Source: Desulfobacteraceae bacterium (GTDB taxonomy: Bacteria > Desulfobacterota > Desulfobacteria > Desulfobacterales > RPRI01). Taken from it: a stretch of DNA of 64,000 nucleotides. The notes under the pieces are model-generated. The model searched no databases. It was not told where the DNA came from and was given only the letters and a program-made list of their open reading frames with translations. Of the stretch, positions 8,544-17,881 are shown piece after piece (the first letter of the stretch is position 1; the number at the start of each line of letters is the position of its first letter). A program made the position numbers and the translations under genes. The DNA lies in NCBI GenBank assembly GCA_011391695.1, contig JAABQB010000003.1, positions 23,026-87,025 of the forward strand, written 5' to 3'.

Positions 8544-8720
8544 ATGGCGAATAAGATAGATCTGAAAGAACTCGACAGCAAGATTCAGTCCATGAAGAAA
8601 ACGGCAGAGGAACTCAGGCAGATGGGGGGAAACTTTCCAGCCCTCTACCGAAATACCAGCCGTATTTTAGCCAGCATAAAGATGCTCGAACTGAACATCT
8701 CTGATATTACAACCATATGA
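8544..8720 (+). CDS. small protein translationally coupled to the CoA ligase
   Basis: Fifty-eight residues, mostly helical, charged at the N-terminus with no membrane segment and no Cys. An ATG at 8529 overlaps the ligase stop (ATGA), but the ATG at 8544 has a clear ggag seven bases upstream and is preferred. Not recognised. The tight coupling and same strand suggest it belongs to the TRAP/CoA ligase operon, perhaps as a small accessory protein. Confidence 0.6.
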   Translation: MANKIDLKELDSKIQSMKKTAEELRQMGGNFPALYRNTSRILASIKMLELNISDITTI

Positions 8721-8766
8721 ATTGGCTGAGGATGTTTGCTGTAGTGTGTCAAACTCACTTTCAAAA

Positions 8767-9061
8767 TAGTTTCCATCCGGAAATGGCCCTTTTGTGCGAT
8801 CTCTGTGTCAATCTGCGGGATTGCTTGTGCGACGTACAATGCGTATGTCTCCGCGCATTCCCTTGCTTTCCTTGAGCTTGCCCAAAATTACCTATTTCCG
8901 AATTGGAACCGAAATAGCAAGCGCAATCACCACTGCTTTTTGCGGGGTTAGCGAGCGAATCAAAACGGACTCAATTCTCTGCGGTCGAAGATTCCCCTCA
9001 GTTTTTTTGAGGGGATCTTCAAACTTACATGTGTCCAAATTTGGTTTCCGGATGGACACTA
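8767..9061. mobile_element. non-autonomous element with terminal inverted repeats
   Basis: The ends tagtttccatccggaaa (8767-8783) and tttccggatggacacta (9045-9061) form an inverted repeat with a single-base difference. Inside are two further hairpins: ctatttc...gaaatag around 8900 and gaagattcccctca...tgaggggatcttc at 8987-9020. No protein is encoded. It is about 295 bp long, filling the gap before the M16 protease gene, and has the size and ends of a MITE-like element. Confidence 0.6.
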
Positions 9062-9087
9062 GTCTAACAAATATCAGGATATTTATT

Positions 9088-12000
9088 ATGTTAAAAAACA
9101 TGAAACCATTATACGCAAAAGTTCCGGTATGGATTTTAATAGCCTGTTTCTTTTTATTCTGCCCCGATTTACCGGGACAAGGCCGGAATGGATATTCTCA
9201 CATCCGGAGCGTATTTGCTGAGAATATAGTTTCGCGTTGGCCACACGAAGGGGGTAATCTTAAACCTGATCCGTCTGTTATTTTCGGGCATCTGCCTAAC
9301 GGTTTCAGGTATGTTCTTATGGAGAACCATGAGCCTGAAGACAGGGTAAATATCAGCCTTAATGTTCAGGCAGGATCGATGTTTGAAGAAAACGGGCAGG
9401 AAGGTCTGGCGCACTATCTTGAGCATATGCTCTTTTGCGGCTCAACCCATTTCGGGCCCGGAGAACTCGTAAAATATTTTCAGGATATGGGCATGAAGTT
9501 CGGACCTGATGCAAATGCACATACGGGATTTTATGAAACAGTTTATGATATTCTCCTTCCCGACGGAAAAAAAGAGAGCCTTGATAAAGGATTTCTTATT
9601 GCGGAAGATTTCGCAAAAGGAGCTCTTTTGCTTGATTCGGAAGTCGACAGGGAAAGACGGGTAATACTGGCGGAAAAAAGATCAAGGGATTCAGCATCCT
9701 ACCGGACTTTTGTTTCGACCATGAAATTTAAGTTCCCTGATTCAAAAATATCCAGAAGATTTCCCATTGGTGTTGAAGAAGTGCTTGAATCAATGACACC
9801 GGCGCAACTCAAGGATTTCTATAAGACATGGTATAGTCCCGAAAATATCATTCTTGTAATGGTCGGGGATTTTGATCTCAAAACGGCAGTATCCCTTATA
9901 GAGAAGAGATTTTCCGGATTTTCTCCGAAAGCCGGGATAAAACCTTCCCCGTCATTTGGGGAAATTGAACATGAAGGAGTGAAGGCTTTTTACCATTATG
10001 AAAAAGAAGCGGGCAATACCTCTGTAAGTATTGAGTCGGTTGAGAAGACCGGAATAGAGAACGAGACTTCTGAAACACTCAGAAATCATTTTATCGCTGA
10101 AATTGCCGACAGAATTGTCCAGAACAGGCTTGATACAACCGTAAGAAAAAAAAAGGCCCCTTTTACATCGGCATCAATCGGGTCCGGTTATTCAATGCGC
10201 CGCATAAGATATGCCGAAATTTCGGCCGAATCCAACCCATCAAATTGGGAAGAATCCCTTCGGGTTATTGATGAGACGCTAAGACAGGCATTGTCGTTCG
10301 GCTTCACTCAGCCGGAATATGAAAGGGTAAAAAAGGATGTCACGGCAATGCTCGATAACGCGGTCAAGCAGGCGTCCACACGTGACAGCCAGATTCTGGC
10401 CAATGAAATAATATGGAGCTTAAATAATAATAAAGTACTCCGGTCCCCTTTGCAGGAAAAAGAATTTTACTCATCTGTCTTGGAATCAATCGATATAAAA
10501 ACCCTCCACAATTCATTCATAGATACATGGAAGGCTTCTCACAGGCTTGTAATCATAACAGGCAATGCCGTTATTAAAGGAGACGTTGCGCCGGAAGAAC
10601 TGATAACAAAAGCATACAGGGAAAGCGCCCAAAAAGCGGTGTCAAAACCTGTTGAAAACAAGCCGGTTTTATTCCCTTATCTTCCTGAGCCGGGGGTAAA
10701 AGGCATAATTAAAGCAAGAAAGGAGTTTACCGATCTTGGAATTGTTCAGATTGACTTTGAAAACAGAGTGCGCCTGAATCTGAAAAAAACCGATTTTGAA
10801 GCAAATGAAATCCGGGTCAATCTCTCTTTCGGACATGGGAGATCAGGAGAGTCCGCTGATCTTGAGGGTATTTCAGAGCTTTCGGAAGCAGTGATAAATG
10901 AAAGCGGGCTTGGTGAGCTTGATAAGGATGAAATGGAAAAGGCGCTCGCAGGAAAAAGCGCCAGGGTTGATTTCTCTGTGGATGACGGACGCTTTCTTTT
11001 TAAGGGAAGGACGGTATCGGATGAGGCCGGCCTCCTTTTCCAGCTTCTGTATGCCCATCTTATGGATCCCGGATACAGGGAAGAGGCCTATCTGCTTTCT
11101 TTGGAACGGTTTGATCAGAAATACAAGGAGCTTTCACGTTCAATAGACGGGGCAATGACGCTTTCAGGCGAACGCTTTCTTGCAGGAGGAGACCACCGTT
11201 TCAGTTTCCCATCGCCCGAAAAGCTGAAGATGTTATCGCTTGATCAAGTCAGAGCATGGATTGATCCGCAAATAAAGAATGATCCGGTTGAAATTTCAGT
11301 GGTTGGTGATTTTGAAGAAGAAAAGGTGATTGAACTTGTCTCTTTATACTTCGGAAGCCTTCCTGAAAAATCAAAAGAATCTATGCTCAAAACGGCCGGA
11401 GTTCCGGTTTTCCCTTCAGCAAAATCTCTTGAAATCAATGTTGAAACCGAGGATCCCAAGAGCATTATATTTGTAGCATATCCGACTGAAGATATATGGA
11501 ATATCGGCAGGACAAGGCGTTTTAATGTGCTGGGGGAAATAGTTTCCGAAAAGATACGTGAAGAGATAAGAGAAAGCATGGGAGCTGCTTACTCATATTC
11601 GGCTTACAACAATCCGAGCCGTGCATATCCCGGATACGGGATATTTTACACAGAAGCTTCAGTAAGTCCAAAAAAATCTTCTGATGTGGAAAAGAGGATA
11701 AAAAATATAGTTTCAGATGTCGTAAAAAACGGAATTACAGACGGTGAGCTGAAAAGAGCCCTTGACCCTGTTCTGACAACTGTAAAGGATATGCTGCGAA
11801 AAAACAATTACTGGCTTAAGAGCGTTTTAACCGAATCGGTACGGTATCCGCAGCAGATTGAATGGTGCAGAACCATAAAAAAGGATTATGAATCAATAAC
11901 TGCGGGTGAACTTACCGAGCTTGCAGGAAAATATCTTGATAATACAAAGGCTGCATCTATTATAATAAAGCCGGTAAAATTATCTGAAAAGAAACCATAA
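9088..12000 (+). CDS. exported M16 family zinc metalloprotease
   Basis: A 970-residue pitrilysin/insulinase-type peptidase. The inverted zinc motif HYLEH is at residues 109-113, with the third ligand Glu about 76 residues on in DRERRVI. Four M16-type domains follow in two halves; the C-terminal half lacks HxxEH and is expected to be non-catalytic. A hydrophobic N-terminal segment suggests export to the periplasm. The frame is open from 8794, but that part is the repeat element. ATG 9088 follows aggat and gives a proper signal peptide; ATG 9100 is an alternative. Substrate unknown. Confidence 0.88.
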   Translation: MLKNMKPLYAKVPVWILIACFFLFCPDLPGQGRNGYSHIRSVFAENIVSRWPHEGGNLKPDPSVIFGHLPNGFRYVLMENHEPEDRVNISLNVQAGSMFEENGQEGLAHYLEHMLFCGSTHFGPGELVKYFQDMGMKFGPDANAHTGFYETVYDILLPDGKKESLDKGFLIAEDFAKGALLLDSEVDRERRVILAEKRSRDSASYRTFVSTMKFKFPDSKISRRFPIGVEEVLESMTPAQLKDFYKTWYSPENIILVMVGDFDLKTAVSLIEKRFSGFSPKAGIKPSPSFGEIEHEGVKAFYHYEKEAGNTSVSIESVEKTGIENETSETLRNHFIAEIADRIVQNRLDTTVRKKKAPFTSASIGSGYSMRRIRYAEISAESNPSNWEESLRVIDETLRQALSFGFTQPEYERVKKDVTAMLDNAVKQASTRDSQILANEIIWSLNNNKVLRSPLQEKEFYSSVLESIDIKTLHNSFIDTWKASHRLVIITGNAVIKGDVAPEELITKAYRESAQKAVSKPVENKPVLFPYLPEPGVKGIIKARKEFTDLGIVQIDFENRVRLNLKKTDFEANEIRVNLSFGHGRSGESADLEGISELSEAVINESGLGELDKDEMEKALAGKSARVDFSVDDGRFLFKGRTVSDEAGLLFQLLYAHLMDPGYREEAYLLSLERFDQKYKELSRSIDGAMTLSGERFLAGGDHRFSFPSPEKLKMLSLDQVRAWIDPQIKNDPVEISVVGDFEEEKVIELVSLYFGSLPEKSKESMLKTAGVPVFPSAKSLEINVETEDPKSIIFVAYPTEDIWNIGRTRRFNVLGEIVSEKIREEIRESMGAAYSYSAYNNPSRAYPGYGIFYTEASVSPKKSSDVEKRIKNIVSDVVKNGITDGELKRALDPVLTTVKDMLRKNNYWLKSVLTESVRYPQQIEWCRTIKKDYESITAGELTELAGKYLDNTKAASIIIKPVKLSEKKP

Positions 12001-12301
12001 TAATAATTGACTTGTGAAACTCTATTTTCTCACAAAGGCACAAAGAACACCAAGAAAATATTATTTTAATGAGCCGATTTCAAAAGTATGTTTCCCCTCC
12101 CTCGACGGGAGGGGATTAAGGGGAGGGTGATGTAAAACTCATTGATAATTGTTGTTTTTCCCCCTCACCCTAACCCTCTCCCGCAAGGGGAGATGGGATT
12201 TTTGAGACTTTTGCAATTGGCTCACTATTTTATTTATTGCTCCGTTTTTTATTGTCTGCTAATAGCGCAACCCGTAATAAAAACGAAAGGATCATAATAT
12301 A
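12001..12301. other. intergenic region holding a palindromic element
   Basis: Contains a cacaaaggcacaaag motif after the protease gene (12034-12060, also found inverted near 37124-37200) and the 153-bp palindromic element described separately. The last 70 bases are AT-rich and carry an aaagga ribosome-binding site for resB. No gene is seen. Confidence 0.6.
12071..12223. mobile_element. MITE-like palindromic element, copy A (153 bp)
   Basis: Begins gagccgatttcaaaagt and ends acttttgcaattggctc, inverted termini with two mismatches. Inside are the sequence tttcccctccc, a block rich in ggggagggtgat, then ccccctcaccctaaccctctcccgcaaggggaga. A full-length copy of the same 153 bp lies at 58039-58191 and an internally deleted copy at 50042-50132. 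No coding capacity. Confidence 0.85.
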
Positions 12302-13684
12302 ATGAAAAACAACAAGGTTTCCAGCAATCCTGTTGACGGATTATGGAAATTTTTTGCATCTGTAAAATTAACGGTCATGTTACTGCTAACCCTGGCGGTT
12401 ACTTCTATCATCGGTACTGTTATTCCGCAGAATGAAAATCCGGCTGCATATATCCACGAATACGGACAATTTCTTTACAGGATATTCAAGCTTCTCAATA
12501 TATTCGACATGTATCATTCATGGTGGTTCCAATTCCTGATATTTTTTCTGACCATAAATATAGTTGTATGTTCAATCGAACGCCTCTCTGCAACATGGAA
12601 GACGGTTTTTACGAAAACCCCTTCTTTCGATATTGTGCGGTTTAAGAACTCGTTCAAGGAGGAGTTTTTCGATAATCATAGTCCGGAAGAGCTCAAATCG
12701 GGGTTCCTGCCTGTTGTCTCAAAATCTTTCGGATACGCCAGGATTGAAGAAACTGAAAAGGGATTTGTTATTTTTGCCGAAAAAGGACGCTGGACCCGGT
12801 TTGGTGTTTATGGGGTGCATTTAAGCGTGATATTGCTACTTATCGGCGGGTTAATAGGCTCGTTTTTCGGATTTGAAGGTTCTGTAAATATTCCTGAAGG
12901 AGAAAGCGTAAAGAGCATTATATTGAGAAATACAGGCAAAGAAGAGCCCCTTGATTTTGAAATACAATGCGTTGATTTCAGCGTAAGCTTCTATGAGTCT
13001 GGAACTCCAAAGGAATATCGTTCAAAACTTATTATTCTTGAGAATGGAAAACCGGTTATACAAAAAGAGATTATCGTTAATGATCCTCTCAGGTACAGGG
13101 GTATCAATATTTTCCAGTCAAGTTACGGAAACGTAAGACCTGAAAAAGTGGATCTTAATTTTACAAACCGTGAAACCGGAATGATATACAGAAAAAATGC
13201 GGCAATAGGAGAAGAGATAGATCTTCCGGAAGCGCAGGGGAAATTCGTTATCAGGGAATACACCAGTTCATTTAATTTCAGAGGACATAATCTTGGTGAG
13301 GCGTTTTTGGGGATTCTGACCCCGCCGAACGGAGACCCTGCCGAACTGGTGATACCAATTAATTATCCCTCTTTCGATAAGATGAGAAAAGATGATCTGA
13401 TCATTTCTGTTGAAAGCTCCAAACGGAGATATTACACGGGGTTGCAGGTGACAAAAGACCCGGGAGTTCCTCTGGTTTATGCCGGTTTTATACTAATGAT
13501 TTTAGGATGTTTAGTCGCTTTTTTCACCTCTCATCAAAAGATTTGTGTTGAAGTTGTGAAAAAAGGGGGAAAAAGCAGGGTCATGGTTGCCGGAATCGCC
13601 AATAAGAACAAAATGGGTATGCAGGCGAGAACACAAAGAATTTCCAAGCTTTTGTCTGAAAAAGCAGGTATATTAAAAGGATGA
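12302..13684 (+). CDS. resB: cytochrome c biogenesis protein ResB (CcsB-type)
   Basis: A 460-residue membrane protein of the system II cytochrome c maturation machinery. It has N-terminal helices around residues 20-40 and 78-96, another at about 170-190, a large periplasmic domain, and a last helix near 400-420. With its partner it handles heme and holds apocytochrome for thioether bond formation. It overlaps the next gene by four bases (ATGA). Lying just before a multiheme cytochrome operon fits its role. Confidence 0.9.
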   Translation: MKNNKVSSNPVDGLWKFFASVKLTVMLLLTLAVTSIIGTVIPQNENPAAYIHEYGQFLYRIFKLLNIFDMYHSWWFQFLIFFLTINIVVCSIERLSATWKTVFTKTPSFDIVRFKNSFKEEFFDNHSPEELKSGFLPVVSKSFGYARIEETEKGFVIFAEKGRWTRFGVYGVHLSVILLLIGGLIGSFFGFEGSVNIPEGESVKSIILRNTGKEEPLDFEIQCVDFSVSFYESGTPKEYRSKLIILENGKPVIQKEIIVNDPLRYRGINIFQSSYGNVRPEKVDLNFTNRETGMIYRKNAAIGEEIDLPEAQGKFVIREYTSSFNFRGHNLGEAFLGILTPPNGDPAELVIPINYPSFDKMRKDDLIISVESSKRRYYTGLQVTKDPGVPLVYAGFILMILGCLVAFFTSHQKICVEVVKKGGKSRVMVAGIANKNKMGMQARTQRISKLLSEKAGILKG

Positions 13685-14526
13685 ATATAATGGATAGTTC
13701 AAATTTATTGTCGATAACAACGTTCATATACGGCCTTGCCGCTTTTTTTTACATTTTTTCATTTGTTTTTAAAAAACCCTTTGCAGGCAGGCTGGGAACA
13801 TGGACTTCTCTGGCCGGAGTTTCCGGAAATATTGCCGGCATAATATTAAGATGGGTTGAATCGTACAGACTGGGAATCGGACATGCTCCGCTGTCAAATT
13901 TATATGAATCGCTTGTTTTCTTTTCACTCGTAATCATGGTTATATATCTTGTAATTGAAAGGAGTTATTCGAACCGGATAATCGGAGCCTTCACAACGCC
14001 GATAGCCTTTCTATCAATGGCCTACGCCTCACTTTCTCCGAATATAAGCGATAGAATCCAGCCTCTTGTGCCGGCATTGAAAAGCAACTGGCTTATTGCG
14101 CATGTAATTTCATGTTTTATCGGATACGCTGCATTTGCGATTGCTTTCGGTTTGAGCATTATGCTCCTTTTAAAACAAAAAGATGAAAAAAATGAAAATC
14201 CTTTTCTTAAAGTATTTCCGGATTTTAAAATCCTGGATGAACTGTCCCACCAGATGATAATGTTTGGTTTTCTGTTTCTTTCAGCTGGAATTATCACCGG
14301 TGCAGTCTGGGCAAATTCGGCATGGGGCCGTTACTGGGGCTGGGATCCCAAGGAAACATGGTCTCTTATCACCTGGTTTGTTTACGCAACTCTGCTTCAT
14401 GCGAGGTTTACGCGGGGTTGGCAGGGTAAACGACTTGCTTATCTTTCCATAATAGGTTTCAGCGCGGTTCTTTTTACATATTTCGGGGTAAATTTGCTTC
14501 CCGGACTGCATAGTTACGGACAGTGA
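13681..14526 (+). CDS. ccsA: cytochrome c heme lyase subunit CcsA (system II)
   Basis: A 281-residue polytopic protein with about eight helices. The tryptophan-rich heme-handling signature WGRYWGWDPKETWSLITW lies near residues 218-235, and flanking His residues in membrane loops fit heme ligands. It exports heme and ligates it to CXXCH motifs together with ResB. It is translationally coupled to resB. An alternative ATG lies three codons downstream. Confidence 0.92.
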   Translation: MNIMDSSNLLSITTFIYGLAAFFYIFSFVFKKPFAGRLGTWTSLAGVSGNIAGIILRWVESYRLGIGHAPLSNLYESLVFFSLVIMVIYLVIERSYSNRIIGAFTTPIAFLSMAYASLSPNISDRIQPLVPALKSNWLIAHVISCFIGYAAFAIAFGLSIMLLLKQKDEKNENPFLKVFPDFKILDELSHQMIMFGFLFLSAGIITGAVWANSAWGRYWGWDPKETWSLITWFVYATLLHARFTRGWQGKRLAYLSIIGFSAVLFTYFGVNLLPGLHSYGQ

Positions 14527-14530
14527 TTTT

Positions 14531-14656
14531 TGACGGCTTCTTAAAAAGCTAAAATCCCGTCACTCCCGTGAAAACGGGAGTCCAGAACTAATCGAAAAAA
14601 CTGGATTCCCGCTTTCGCGGGAATGACATAAAAAGGCAAATTTTGACTTTTTACTG
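14531..14656. repeat. palindromic repeat, family 2, copy
   Basis: Starts tgacggcttcttaaaaag and ends tgactttttac. It contains the actcccgt/acgggagt hairpin (14562-14581) and a second hairpin, attcccgctttcgcgggaat. Related copies are at 36578-36707 and 47358-47509. It follows directly on the ccsA stop. Confidence 0.75.
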
Positions 14657-14883
14657 GAGCATCATTTTTCCTTGACAAGAACAAGAACACGGGTTAAACA
14701 GTCGCTGATTTGTTTTCCATCCATGGTCTTGGTTATTACATATTTTTTGGCAGGGCAAACGGCTTTACGTCTTTCCAGTTAAAGGAAAAGATATAAATTT
14801 CCTGTCTTTGTTAGTTAAAGGTTGATTAACGTTTGTTTTAGCGGTTTTAGTGTATTTATTAACCACAGCATGACGGAGTTTCC
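14657..14883 (+). other. upstream region of the Qrc operon
   Basis: 227 bp before the cytochrome gene. AT-rich with no ORF. No clear sigma-70 or sigma-54 promoter could be assigned by eye. A cggag site precedes the ATG at 14884. Confidence 0.4.
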
Positions 14884-15597
14884 ATGAGTAAACCAGATGA
14901 TAAAACTACAGGAATATCTGCAGACACGGACAGCACTGAAGCTGAAGTGTCATCTGCGGGGGGCATTGCAAAAGGTCAGGGAGATGAAGTCGGCGGATTT
15001 GTTATCCTCTTCTTCATTATCGGTTTTGTTGCAAGTCTTATTATCGGATGGGTAGTTTTTCCGAAACTTCTTTATTCCCAGAAAACACAGCCGATTGACT
15101 TTAACCATGCTCTTCATCTTGAGGCAGTCAGTGATGGATGTGAAAGCTGCCATATCTTCCGCGATGATGGAACTTTTGCCGGTGTTCCAGGCAATGCTCA
15201 ATGCAGTGACTGCCATCAGGAAGTGCAGGGAGACAGCCCGGAAGAGAAAAAATTTGTCGAGGAGTATGTTGCCAAAGAAAGGGAAGTCCCCTGGCTTATT
15301 TATTCAAAACAACCTGACTGCGTATTTTTCTCCCATGCCGCCCATGTAAAAAAGGCGAAAATGGAGTGCGTAACCTGCCATGGACCAATCGGTGAATCAA
15401 CCAGCCTGAAAGTTTATGAGGAGAACAGGCTTACCGGATACAGCCGCGATATCTGGGGAAAGAATATTGCCGGAGTAAAGAGAGAAACGTGGGACAGGAT
15501 GAAGATGGATGATTGCGCGGAATGCCACGAAAAGGCAGCCGGCAAAAAGTCAAGCGTTCAGACAGATAAAGAAGCATGTTTTGTATGCCATAAATAA
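14884..15597 (+). CDS. qrcA: multiheme cytochrome c subunit of Qrc complex
   Basis: A 237-residue protein with an N-terminal cytoplasmic tail, one membrane anchor (about residues 39-61) and a periplasmic part with five CXXCH sites (CESCH, CSDCH, CVTCH, CAECH, CFVCH). It matches QrcA, the heme subunit that takes electrons from periplasmic type I cytochrome c3. Characterised QrcA is described as a hexaheme protein; I find only five canonical motifs, so either a sixth heme uses a non-standard site or this version has five. First gene of qrcABCD. Confidence 0.85.
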   Translation: MSKPDDKTTGISADTDSTEAEVSSAGGIAKGQGDEVGGFVILFFIIGFVASLIIGWVVFPKLLYSQKTQPIDFNHALHLEAVSDGCESCHIFRDDGTFAGVPGNAQCSDCHQEVQGDSPEEKKFVEEYVAKEREVPWLIYSKQPDCVFFSHAAHVKKAKMECVTCHGPIGESTSLKVYEENRLTGYSRDIWGKNIAGVKRETWDRMKMDDCAECHEKAAGKKSSVQTDKEACFVCHK

Positions 15598-15654
15598 ATT
15601 GGATTGAACCATATTAAAAGTTCGTTCGTTTTTCAGGTTTAAGGGGAAGAATCA

Positions 15655-17862
15655 ATGAAAATAGACAGAAGATGTTTTTTGTCACTTGGAATTGGTGGCG
15701 CTGCCGGTATAGCTCTTTCACCATTACCCTGGAAGCTGGCGGATGACAGCGCCATATGGACACAGATGTGGCCCTGGACTCCTGTCCCTGCGGATGGTGA
15801 AGTAACTTATGTGAAATCAGCATGCACGCTTTGCCCCGGCGGGTGCGGGATCTCTGTTCGCAAGGTTGGAAACAGGGCTGTCAAGATAGAGGGAATAGAA
15901 GGACATCCTGTAAATGATGGCGGGATTTGCCCCCTGGGTCTTTCGGGTCTTCAGCTTCTGTATGGTCCGACACGTGTTAAGTCTCCTCTGAAGAGGACCG
16001 GCGAGAGGGGAGAGGGGAAATGGGAAAAAATATCCTGGGAAGAAGCTATTACAGAAGTTTCAAAAAAACTGGGTGATCTCAGGGGAAAGGGAGAATCCGA
16101 CTCCGTTGCATGCATTTCAGGTTCTGATAAAGGTACGGTGCCGGCACTTTTTAAGAGATTCATGTCCGTGTTCGGGTCTCCGAATTTTATGAGGATGCCG
16201 TCGATTCAGGACTCTTATGAGATTGCCAATAATGTTTCAATGGGATTTATTGCCCAGTCCGGCTTTGATCTGGAAAAAGCCGATTTTGTCTTAAGTTTTG
16301 GAAGCGGATTGATTGAGGGCTGGGGATCGCCTGTTCGAATGATAAGAGCAAACAGTTCCTGGCGCAAGGCAGGCGTTAAAGTTGTCCAGGTTGAACCCCG
16401 CCTTTCGAACACCGCCGCCAAATCCGACAAGTGGATTCCGGTTAATCCCGGAACCGAATACGCTCTTGCTCTTGGTCTTGCTCATGTTATTATCAGAGAG
16501 TCACTTTACCGGAAGGATTTTGTTCAGGCCGGAGCTTTAGGATTTATCAGGTTCAGGGATCTTATCCTTTCAAGCTATTCTCCTGAGAGTGTGGAAAAAA
16601 TAACAGGAGTAAAAAAAGAGACAATAGAATCTTTGGCAGCGGATTTTGCTAAGTCGGAAAGACCGATTGCGATCTGCGGCAGAGGTCAGGGAAAAGCCCA
16701 GAGCTCTCTTGGAGAGTTGCTCGCTGTTCAGGCATTAAATGCTCTTGCAGGGAATATAGGCAGAGAAGGCGGAGTTTTTGCGGTTAATGATCCAGCATAC
16801 ATTGCCTGGCCTGCATATCAGGCTGATGAAACTGCTGCTGCCGGAATTAAAAAAGAGCGGATCGACGGGGCCGGGAGCGTAAAATACGGATTCGCAAAAA
16901 GCCTTACCAACAGGTTCGCCGGAGCTGTTAATTCAGGGGCTCCCGTAAGTCTTCTTTTTGTTCTGGAATCAAATCCGCTATATTCATTGCCTGATACAAA
17001 AGCCGTAAAAGATGCTTTCAAGAAGATTCCTTTCATTGTAAGCTTCTCATCTTTCATGGATGATACCGCATTGAATTCGGACATCATTCTGCCAAACCAT
17101 GTCTATCTTGAACGTTATGAAGATGTTCCGGCGACTGCCGGCCTTTCAAAACCGGTCGTCAGCCTTGCAAGACCTGTTGTCAGCCCCCAATTCAACACGA
17201 AGCATGCGGGGGATGTCATCATTCTTATTGCAAAAGAGATGGGTTCGCCTGTTGCAGACGCCTTTCCGTGGGATGATTATCAGGCATGCCTTGAAGGAAC
17301 AGCGGGAGATAAGTGGAAGATTCTGAACGAAGAAGGCTTCAGTTCTGATCCGGCATTTACCGCCCAGGTTGTTAATACTTTTCCCGGAAAATTTGATATT
17401 TCGGGCGGAATTCCCGATTTTACAATTCTCTTTGCCTCTGTAAGTCACGAAGGAGACCCCAAGGCTTATCCTCTGTTTCTAATGCCGTATGATTCATTCA
17501 GGATTGCCAGCGGATACATTGGCGACCCGCCTTTTGTAATAAAAACCGTTGAAGATACGGTTCTTAAGGGAAAGGATATTCTTGTTGAGATAAATCCGGC
17601 AACAGCCAAGGCGAACGGACTTTCTGCCGGAAGTTATGCCACTCTCAAAACACCAAAGGGAAGCGCAAGGGTTAAAATAAATCTGTTCGAGGGAATCATG
17701 CCCGGTCTTGTGGCCATGCCAAGGGGCCTTGGCCATACCGCGTATGACAATTATCTTGCCGGCAAGGGAATAAATGTCAATGAACTTATCGGAACGGTGG
17801 AAGATCCTGCTTCCGGACTTGATGCGGCCTGGGGAATCCGGGCCAATCTGATCAAAGCCTAA
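15655..17862 (+). CDS. qrcB: molybdopterin-oxidoreductase-like subunit of Qrc complex
   Basis: A 735-residue protein of the DMSO reductase superfamily. The twin-arginine-like start DRRCFLSLG indicates Tat export. A [4Fe-4S] motif CTLCPGGC...CPLG lies at about residues 57-92, and the molybdopterin fold continues to the C-terminal dinucleotide-binding domain. In characterised Qrc this subunit lacks the molybdenum cofactor and acts as an electron-transfer scaffold; whether that holds here cannot be told from sequence. Followed 20 bp later by qrcC. Confidence 0.85.
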   Translation: MKIDRRCFLSLGIGGAAGIALSPLPWKLADDSAIWTQMWPWTPVPADGEVTYVKSACTLCPGGCGISVRKVGNRAVKIEGIEGHPVNDGGICPLGLSGLQLLYGPTRVKSPLKRTGERGEGKWEKISWEEAITEVSKKLGDLRGKGESDSVACISGSDKGTVPALFKRFMSVFGSPNFMRMPSIQDSYEIANNVSMGFIAQSGFDLEKADFVLSFGSGLIEGWGSPVRMIRANSSWRKAGVKVVQVEPRLSNTAAKSDKWIPVNPGTEYALALGLAHVIIRESLYRKDFVQAGALGFIRFRDLILSSYSPESVEKITGVKKETIESLAADFAKSERPIAICGRGQGKAQSSLGELLAVQALNALAGNIGREGGVFAVNDPAYIAWPAYQADETAAAGIKKERIDGAGSVKYGFAKSLTNRFAGAVNSGAPVSLLFVLESNPLYSLPDTKAVKDAFKKIPFIVSFSSFMDDTALNSDIILPNHVYLERYEDVPATAGLSKPVVSLARPVVSPQFNTKHAGDVIILIAKEMGSPVADAFPWDDYQACLEGTAGDKWKILNEEGFSSDPAFTAQVVNTFPGKFDISGGIPDFTILFASVSHEGDPKAYPLFLMPYDSFRIASGYIGDPPFVIKTVEDTVLKGKDILVEINPATAKANGLSAGSYATLKTPKGSARVKINLFEGIMPGLVAMPRGLGHTAYDNYLAGKGINVNELIGTVEDPASGLDAAWGIRANLIKA

Positions 17863-17881
17863 TTAAGAGCATGAGGTTCTG

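Noticed and set aside
8794..9087. N-terminal extension of the M16 protease frame
   Set aside because: It is translated from a repeat element with terminal inverted repeats; the signal peptide begins at 9088.
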